Source of the DNA: Prunus persica
Taxonomy: Eukaryota > Streptophyta > Magnoliopsida > Rosales > Rosaceae
Assembly: GCF_000346465.2 (NCBI RefSeq)
Contig: NC_034010.1
Location: 7,511,103 to 7,575,102, forward strand
DNA length: 64,000 nucleotides
Direction: 5' to 3'
Under the pieces are notes generated by a model, which did not search any database, was not told the DNA's origin, and saw only the letters and a list, made by a program, of their open reading frames with translations. The position numbers and the translations under genes are program-made. This document shows positions 57,301 to 64,000 of the stretch, piece after piece (the stretch's first letter is position 1; each line of letters opens with the position of its first letter).

Positions 57301-59882
57301 TGTTCACCCGTTTTGATTTAATCCTGTCATGGTAGGGTAAAGTTCCCCATTGGCTTGAAAACCTTGGTGGTTAACAAGTCAACTTTCTTTGGCGTGCAAG
57401 TGTGCCACTGTTAGTTAAAATTCTAACAAACTTTATGAAAAAATAGATAACTTGCGCCCCAAGTTACTGACTTTAAACAAGTGATTGTGAATTTGGGTGA
57501 GGAATATCTCTCAAGCAAGTTCTTTTTTTGCCTTAGACTAGTGAGGACTTTACAATCTATCACAGTAAACTGGTAGTTCTAGCCAAAATGAATATTGAAA
57601 GATAGATCAAACTGTTTCTAAGGAAAAACTGCATATTACAGAACTTTTAAGACAAAAGAGGACTGCCATGTTTGAAAGGTCAACAAAACACTGGACTTCG
57701 ATTTCTGCTTGGATAGCTGTCTGTAATTCTAGCTGGATTGGATGTATCTATGTTGGATTCAAACGTCAACACCTTCAAATGATGAGGCTTAGCTGGAAAT
57801 CGATACCAATTGGGGCAGAGCTTTAATCTATTCTAGCCATGAAGAGACTTGCTGGATGGGCAGAACTGAGATTTCTTCAGTCTGGACGGGGCTAGATTGA
57901 TGATTACTGGCCTGGAACTACACTACAACACTTGTTCTGCTTGATTATGAGTCATCCAAGAGCTATTCTAGCAATTCTGAGAGCTCAAGACATCTTTGTA
58001 AATTTGTTGAGGTTTTCATATTATGAAAAACCCGAATTCTGCTTGATTTGGCTTGTACTGAACCAAATTTGTAATGAGAGAGAGCTCGTTTCCTTTGTAA
58101 ACCGTTTCTCTGAATTGAACTGAAGTCAGAAACTTGAGTTCTGGCTAGTCTGTCTTTTGTGAATCAAAGAGTTTGGTTGCTTCAGGGCCTGAAGGCCTTT
58201 GAGATCAACTAATCTTGTTTTGAATTTGTCAATGTGACCTTGAGAGTTTTTGTTTTGATTGAAATTTTTTGGCCCTTAATCCGGTTCACCTCCTCTCATT
58301 TTTATAGAGACTCTGAATGAGGGTCTATTCTTTAATATCTGGGGGCAGATATTTTGGAAATGATTTTTTTTTTCTTTTCCAATGCAAAGAATCGGGAAGT
58401 TTTTAATCTGCTATGATGGTCCATTTGCTTTTTCTGAAAAACCAACTCTTTTGTTTTATGCTTATCTCTTGCAAAACATAACCTACTATGATGGTCTATT
58501 TGCTTTTTCTAGAAAACCAACTCTCCTGTTCTCTGTTTATCTCTTGTAAAACATAACCTGCTAACAGGACCCGACCCAAATTCCACTTTGGAATCCGAGC
58601 CAGACCCTATGCGTGTCTGACACCTGGCGGATGTCAGGCACGAATGACCTAATTGCCCAACAAAGCCCGATAAAATAACAAGGTTGACTCCTACCGAAAA
58701 ATCGGCAGAGTCTCCCTTGTAACTGGATCAATACCCAAAAACCTACACCTGCCAAACAAGCATATATACACAACCAACTGCCAGCATACGTATATATACA
58801 TTCCAACAGTTAAATTCTAATTATAGTGCAAATTATTAGAGCGACTACTAAGAATTTACAACGGAGTCAATTCTTTTACAAAAAAAAGCTCTACATCAGA
58901 AAGGAAAGCGCGGAAGGTGGAAAACGGCCTGGTGGTGGATCACTGTGCACGCCTACTGCCTGGGGGCGCAAAACATTAAAAGGGTGAGTGGACCCAAAAA
59001 CAAAGTTTAGAAAAATACATATGAACATATTAACCCACACTGTAAAAACAATTATACAAACTAAATTATATATATATATATATATGCCAATCATACTCAT
59101 GGTCAACATTAATTTCTTGAAAGCATTGAAAACGGTTTAAAACTACCACCTAGGTGTACCCCTTATTTCCGTCAATTCCTCGCATCACCATGGGTGACAC
59201 GTACTCGCAAGTCTCAGTGACACAAGGTCAGTCCGAGCCGCAACTCTTAGGATTCAGAGGACCGTAGTCAGCCTAATCCACATTACTCGCTCCACACGAG
59301 TTCGGGTACCATAGAACTACTATGATGGTCAATTTGTTTTTTCATGCAAACAACTCTCCTGCTTCGTGTTTATCTCTTGAAAACGTAACCTGCTATGCTA
59401 TGATGCATAGTCTTTCTGCGTATAGAAAGGAAACCTGGTCTTCTTTTCCTAGCATTTTAAATGGACATGGAGAGTGTTTTCTGGTTAACCTGCTTTTATT
59501 AACTCCACATCACTTCCTCTGCCTTAGTTGAAAACTTTGACTTTCAAAGTCAGAAAGTCACATGGGTTCTTTTTTAGAAAAGATCTTCCCAAAAAAATCT
59601 GTTGACTTGCATTCTGGGATTGAGATTAACGGTGATGAGAGCTTTTTAGAAGCTGGACCTAATCCTGAAATCAATTTAGAAGTTTGATTTGTCCACATCA
59701 AGTCGCCATTTAATGGCGATTAATCTTTAATCTATGATTCTAATCCTTACTAATTTGTTTCACAAAGGTCTGGGCCTCTAAAACCATTTGGGCTGATTTC
59801 TGACTTCAAATAAAGCGCAAACTTCTGTTTTCTGATTAGACCAATGAAAATTGGGTTGTCGTGTAGAATTTAAGGCCAAACA
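57301..59882 (-). mobile_element. Solo LTR (Tat-related), copy C, with nested LTR fragment
   Basis: As 27976-30555: TGTTCACCC start, AAGGCCAAACA end, interrupted at 58562-59315. The hAT empty site CCAAACAATAGC is at its right border. Confidence 0.68.
58562..59315 (-). mobile_element. LTR fragment nested in the solo LTR, copy C
   Basis: Copy of 29236-29988, beginning TAACAGGACCCGACCC. Position and both junctions are the same as in A, so the insertion is older than the A/C duplication. Confidence 0.6.
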
Positions 59883-61296
59883 ATAGCGAATCCATTTACA
59901 GTACAAACCAATGCAAAGTTCAAGGAGATAAACCAATTGTCTTGTTGCCATCAGGTCAGATAAATAACATCAATCTATGGTCAAATTAGTTCATGAAAGA
60001 ATTTTGGACCTGTTTCTTCAAAAGTTTTAAACACCAAACAGTAACTAGAATACACAATACCAGTGGAAACTTGAAACATGATCAAACAAAATATAAGTGA
60101 ACATCTTCCCTACATGATATGTACTAGGATTATTTACTGTAGATGTCCTTGAACTTGGCCCCCATTTGCAATTGGGTTCGTGAACTTTTTTTTTGAGACA
60201 ATTACATCCGTTAACTCGATAAATAGTTCCAATTGGGTCCTGCCATCCAACTCAGTCAATTTGTCTGTCAAAATGAGGGGGTAAAAACATTCTTTCGGGT
60301 TCTTCATCTAGCATTGACCCCAACTCCACCTTTTTCTTCCATCATTGACCCAACAAACCCACCTCCAGAATCTGACTATTTTGGAAAGCCACCTTGTTCT
60401 TCCATCATCAATTCAACAACCCCACCTCAAGAATCTGACTATTTTGGAAAGCCATTTGTTAGAGGAGACTTTGTGCATAAAATTCCAACGTTTTGGAATT
60501 TCAGAAAGACAAAAAAAAAAAAAAAAAAAAGCAGCGAGAGAGAAACTTACCCTACCTAACAATTCTCTTCTTCATGGAAACTTCTCAATTCCACAATCTC
60601 TTGGCCTCTTCCCGTGGTTTTCACCTTTTCTTTTGCTTTCGTTTGTGTTCATCAGTCTCCCTCTTTGTCTCTCCCTCTCTCTCCCGCAACTTATTCCCCC
60701 TCCTCCTTCAAAATCCAGATCCCAACCCAACCTGCAAAAACTTCTTTGCCGAAAACCTTAGTTTAGGTACCTCAAGGAGATACTTTTCTAGTCAAGAAGA
60801 AGATACAATACACAACACTCTATTTCACATAATGTACAAAACCCAAAATCCCAAGTAGACAACTTCAATCTGTCTTGACATCAGGACTGTGGAGGGCAAG
60901 GTAGAGTACGTTCTTTGGCTTTCTCTCATTGATTTTAAGGGGGTTGGGTTGGGATTTGGGTTTTGAGAGGGTGGGATAAGGAGGAGGGGGAACGGGTTAC
61001 GAGAGAAAGGGAGAGACAGAGACGGGGAGCTGAGAGATAGCGAAAGAGAGATAGATGGATTTGGGTTTGGATTTTTAATTTTTAAGTTTATTTAATTAAA
61101 TATAATATAATTATTCAATTTTTAAATTTTAAAAATATTTTAATTTAAATGGACGGTTTTAGCCCTCAAATTAACGGCCAAATTGACGGAAGGACTCAAT
61201 TGGAACGGAAGAAAGAGTTGAATGACCTAATTGCCTAAAAAAAAATTTCGCGAAACCAATTACAAATGAGGGCCAAATTCAGTCACGGCCATGGTC

Positions 61297-63087
61297 TTAA
61301 ATATCGATAGTTTCGGAAATATCGGTGGTTCAAAAACACGGAAATATCGATGGAAATATCGGGAAAATATCGATATCGATAAAAATTGGATAAAAACCAC
61401 GGAAATTATGATAAATACTTGGAAATTTTTAATGAAACTTTAGAAGAAGTTTATTTAGTCAATCATCTATTATTTTGACACAAAAAATTGGAAGAAAATG
61501 CATTGCATAGTGGGTTTGTGTGATTTAAGTTGATTATATTGCGACCTGACAAACTCTGTGACTTAGAAAATCTGAAGTAATTAATGAAAGAGAATTAAAC
61601 ACTCCTTAGTAATTTATTTATCATTTTTTAGTACAATATTTTACTCTTTATAAATTGCATGATAAGATACATGAGTAACCTTATTTCACGTTATTCACTG
61701 GACATGGTACACGTTGTTATATCTATTAATTTATAAAAAATTGAAAAATAATTAAAGATGTAAACCAACTTGATTTGTCATGAAAATTAGGCACTTTAAT
61801 AGTGAAGATTGAAAATTAACTAAGAACATAAATAAATTTATCCAGTGAAGAATTAAATAGGAAATAATGAAAATGATTATAGAAATTTAAGTAATTAAGC
61901 AACAATTTATTTCACGTTATTCATTGGACATGGTACACGTTCTTATATTTATTATTTATCAAAAAGTGAAAAATAATTAAAGATGTAAACCAATTTGATT
62001 TTTCATGAAAATTAGGCACTTTATCAGGCTTAAAAAATAATAGTGAAGATTAAAAATTAACTAAGAACATAAATAAATTTATCCAAGGAAGAATTAAATA
62101 GCAAATAATGAAAATGATTATAAAGATTTAAATAATTAAGTAACAATTTGAAGGAGAATTTAGTAATGTAAGTACTTATAATGAATAATAAAATAATCAA
62201 TAACATTAAATGAATTAAATAGAAAAAAAATAAATTATATTAAGTAATTAAGTCACATTTCCCACTTTCCAATTACTTTCACGTTTTCCTGCCTCCCTCT
62301 TCCACTTCCCAAGGTTTTTTTAACCTTTTTTTTTGTTTGAATTTCCCAAGGTTGCAGATACATGCAACCTGCCTTCTCTCTCTCTTTTAGGCATTCACCC
62401 ATCTCTCCCTTTTTATTTTTTTTTATTTATTCTTCTTCCTCTTCCGTTTCACACTCCCACTCTCTCTCTCTCCCTTTCTTCTTCTATCTCTCCGTCTCTT
62501 TCTCTTCTTCATCTTCCCTCTTCTCTCTCCTCCATCACAATCCAAAACACTTAAACATAAAGACCAACTCCACACATTTTTTCCCTCTTCTTCCCTTCTC
62601 TCTCTCGCTCTTCTCTATCTGCTTTTTTTTTTTTTTTCTTTCTTCTTCTATCTCTCCATCTCTTTCCTTGCTTCCTCTTCCCTCTTCTCTATCGCTTCAT
62701 CACAATCCAAAATAGCAAAACATAAAAACCCACTCCATAATTTTTTTTTTCCTCTTCTTCCCTTCTCTCTCGCTCTCCTCTTTCTGCTTTTTTTTTTTTC
62801 CTGAGTTGAGAGACAGAGAAAGGGTGAGTTTCAGAGGCTGAGGGGTTCATCTGAAGGCTGAGTTTAATTTTGTAAGTTCATATCGCGATATTATCGATAA
62901 TATCGCGATATATTGTCCATTTAAAGCTACAACTTGAACGAAAATATCGTTATTGAAATATCGGCGAAATTATCGAGGAAATTATCGATAAATTGACGAT
63001 ATATATATGGAAATGTGCTAAAATATCGTAGCCCCAAAAAAACGATAATTTCGCCGAAATATCGGCGAAATTATCGATATTTTGTTC
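61297..63087. mobile_element. TATCG-rich palindromic element, about 1.8 kb
   Basis: The ends are inverted repeats built of ATATCGAT words: left AAATATCGATAGTTTCGG and right CCGAAATATCGGCG...TTATCGATATTTT. They are flanked by CCATGGTC and CTATGGTC (8 bp, one mismatch), a probable target duplication, as for hAT or MULE elements. The interior has a 235-bp AT-rich tandem duplication (about 61681-62150) with 'ggacatggtacacgtt' and a pyrimidine-rich region. There is no coding region; the CT-derived frames (62333-62715) are compositional. Confidence 0.6.
62370..62815 (+). repeat. Pyrimidine-rich tandem-like repeat
   Basis: About two and a half imperfect units of roughly 170 bp rich in TCTCTC and TTTTTT with 'cttcttcccttctctctc' and 'catcacaatccaaaa' as recurrent landmarks. 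It lies inside the TATCG-rich element. Confidence 0.75.
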
Positions 63088-63172
63088 TATGGTCACGACT
63101 AAAGTAAATAACCCTATTTACTATGAACAACGCATCTGCTACTTCCGGAATCAACTGAGGAATGCACATAAA

Positions 63173-63721
63173 ATGGCCCCTATCTCTATGAAACCCTCAG
63201 TTTCCCCCAAAATCCCTACCATGGCCCTAGCTTCCAGTGTTCGCCTTTCTTCCTCCATCCTCCGCTACCGCCTCGCTGCCCCACTCTACCCGACCCGATT
63301 TTCCAGTCTCCGTACCTGTCGGAGCTCCGCTTCCTGTCCGCATCGTCCTCCCGTCCCGGGACCCACATCCGCCCAATCAAAGCGAGGCTCCAGGACGACC
63401 CCCAAAAGGAGGACCCAGGCGAGGGGCAGAACGGGAATGGAAGTGTGCTGGTCAAGGACACAAGTGAGAACAGCGAAGAAAGAATCGTTCGTGTTGAGCT
63501 CCACAAGTAGGCCACTGAAGCGTACATGGCTATGTCTGTCCTGCTCGGCCGCGCCCTGCTGGATGTTCGCGACGGTTTGAAGCGGGTGCACCGTCGTATT
63601 TACTAAGGTTGAATGGTGAATGATGTGGGAGCACTACCTGGCTGGATTTACTAGGTTGATGAAAACAGCGACAGCGACTCTACGTAGATTTTCTTTGCGA
63701 TTAGCCTTGAAGCCCTGACAG
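63173..63721 (+). pseudogene. Organellar DNA gyrase subunit A-like pseudogene, first exon (segment C)
   Basis: Virtually identical copy of 32034-32582 ([20 protein letters not shown] and [11 protein letters not shown] after the TAG), with the same frameshift, stops and donor. The defects therefore predate the duplication. The following TOPLESS-like exon is repeated at 63835-63951. Confidence 0.8.
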
Positions 63722-63834
63722 GTGAGCCCGAATCTCGATTTTTGTTTTGATTTGGATGCCTGCCTGCTTGAATTGTACACTCACTGGAAACTCAAGTGTC
63801 TTTGGTAGTAGTAATTGCTTTTTCTGAAATGCAG

Positions 63835-63951
63835 ACATAACCACGCTAAACCAGTCCAGATTCTTCAAAGGGATTTGAAAACGCTCTTGACATTCGGTGA
63901 TGAGTTTTTTGATGAAGTATCATCACTGTTTCTGCCGATGGTCATTTACAG
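63835..63951 (+). pseudogene. TOPLESS-like CTLH-region exon (segment C)
   Basis: Copy of 32696-32812 with the same acceptor and donor. It shows that the mixed exon arrangement was present before the A/C duplication. Confidence 0.5.
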
Positions 63952-64000
63952 GTGTGTTGAGCATATTTATTTTCTGATTAGTTTGGCTTTTCATGACACT

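Larger units (their letters stand above)
60127..63114. mobile_element. Unclassified TIR element, copy C, with nested TATCG-rich element
   Basis: Termini GGATTATTTACTGTAG (one change from copy A) and CTAAAGTAAATAACCC, TA on both sides. It retains the inner part of the right terminal repeat (GGGCCAAATTCAGTCACGGC at 61271-61290), which pairs with TTGAACTTGGCCCCC on the left; copy A has lost this part. Confidence 0.62.
51709..64000. repeat. Segment C of the Harbinger-anchored duplication
   Basis: It matches segment A from CATGGAAACTGTCAC onward, in the same orientation, with few differences, and runs off the window inside the gyrase A-like region. C lacks the Helitron of A and has a 1.8-kb TATCG-rich element (61297-63087) that A has lost. 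The two starts are 29.6 kb apart. Confidence 0.88.

Noticed and set aside
62333..62715. Ser/Leu-rich frames
   Set aside because: Translation of a CT-rich low-complexity tract.
1..64000. tRNA, rRNA, CRISPR arrays, bacterial operons
   Set aside because: No candidate structures or repeats with unique spacers were seen; all repeats are explained by transposons or duplication.

Overview
This is a plant nuclear window, almost certainly from a eudicot. The AT-rich background, intron-bearing plant-type transposons (PIF/Harbinger, hAT, Helitron, Ty3/gypsy Tat and Tekay/Del-like, Ty1/copia) and decayed exons resembling plant organellar DNA gyrase A and TOPLESS-type co-repressors all point that way. 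A woody Rosaceae (apple, pear or Prunus type) is my guess from the look of the repeats; I cannot prove it. I found no intact host gene. The window is a nest of mobile elements, segmental duplications and pseudogenes, with one 100-N assembly gap (37290-37389).

Layout. 1-7.2 kb: right end of a Harbinger copy, a minus-strand solo LTR, a hAT-type MITE with a perfect 8-bp target duplication, then a minus-strand Tekay/Del-like LTR and pol remnant. 7235-21836: a complete 14.6-kb Ty3/gypsy element of the Tat type (two ~1.6-kb LTRs, perfect TATTC target duplication). It landed inside the older minus-strand pol, whose RNase H remnant resumes at 21842. Its sense genes (gag, PR, RT, RH, archaeal-type RH, IN) carry many stops and frameshifts. 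Between IN and the 3' LTR it carries a seven-exon gene in antisense that encodes a plant mobile domain (PMD) protein with a coiled-coil tail. 22.1-32.9 kb (segment A), 44.4-51.0 kb (segment B) and 51.7-64.0 kb (segment C) are copies of one Harbinger-anchored segment; 1-2547 is the edge of a fourth copy. A and C are the closest pair: they share the loss of the right Harbinger terminus, the same ORF1 frameshift, the same LTR-fragment insertion and the same gyrase A-like pseudogene. 32.0-36.4 kb: interleaved gyrase A-like and TOPLESS-like exons on one strand. 36.3-38.0 kb: a large inverted repeat spanning the N gap. 39.3-44.1 kb: a 5'-truncated copia element with its 3' LTR.

How the parts relate. 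The duplicated segments act as paralogous empty sites for each other. That fixes element ends and the order of events without a reference: the hAT element inserted only in the left copy, a 287-bp Helitron only in A, and a TATCG-rich element is present in C while A keeps a scar of its deletion. All Harbinger copies lack an intact transposase, and ORF1 is broken at different places in B and in A/C, so any further movement would need proteins from elsewhere. The most unusual object is the antisense, intron-containing PMD gene carried by the Tat retrotransposon.
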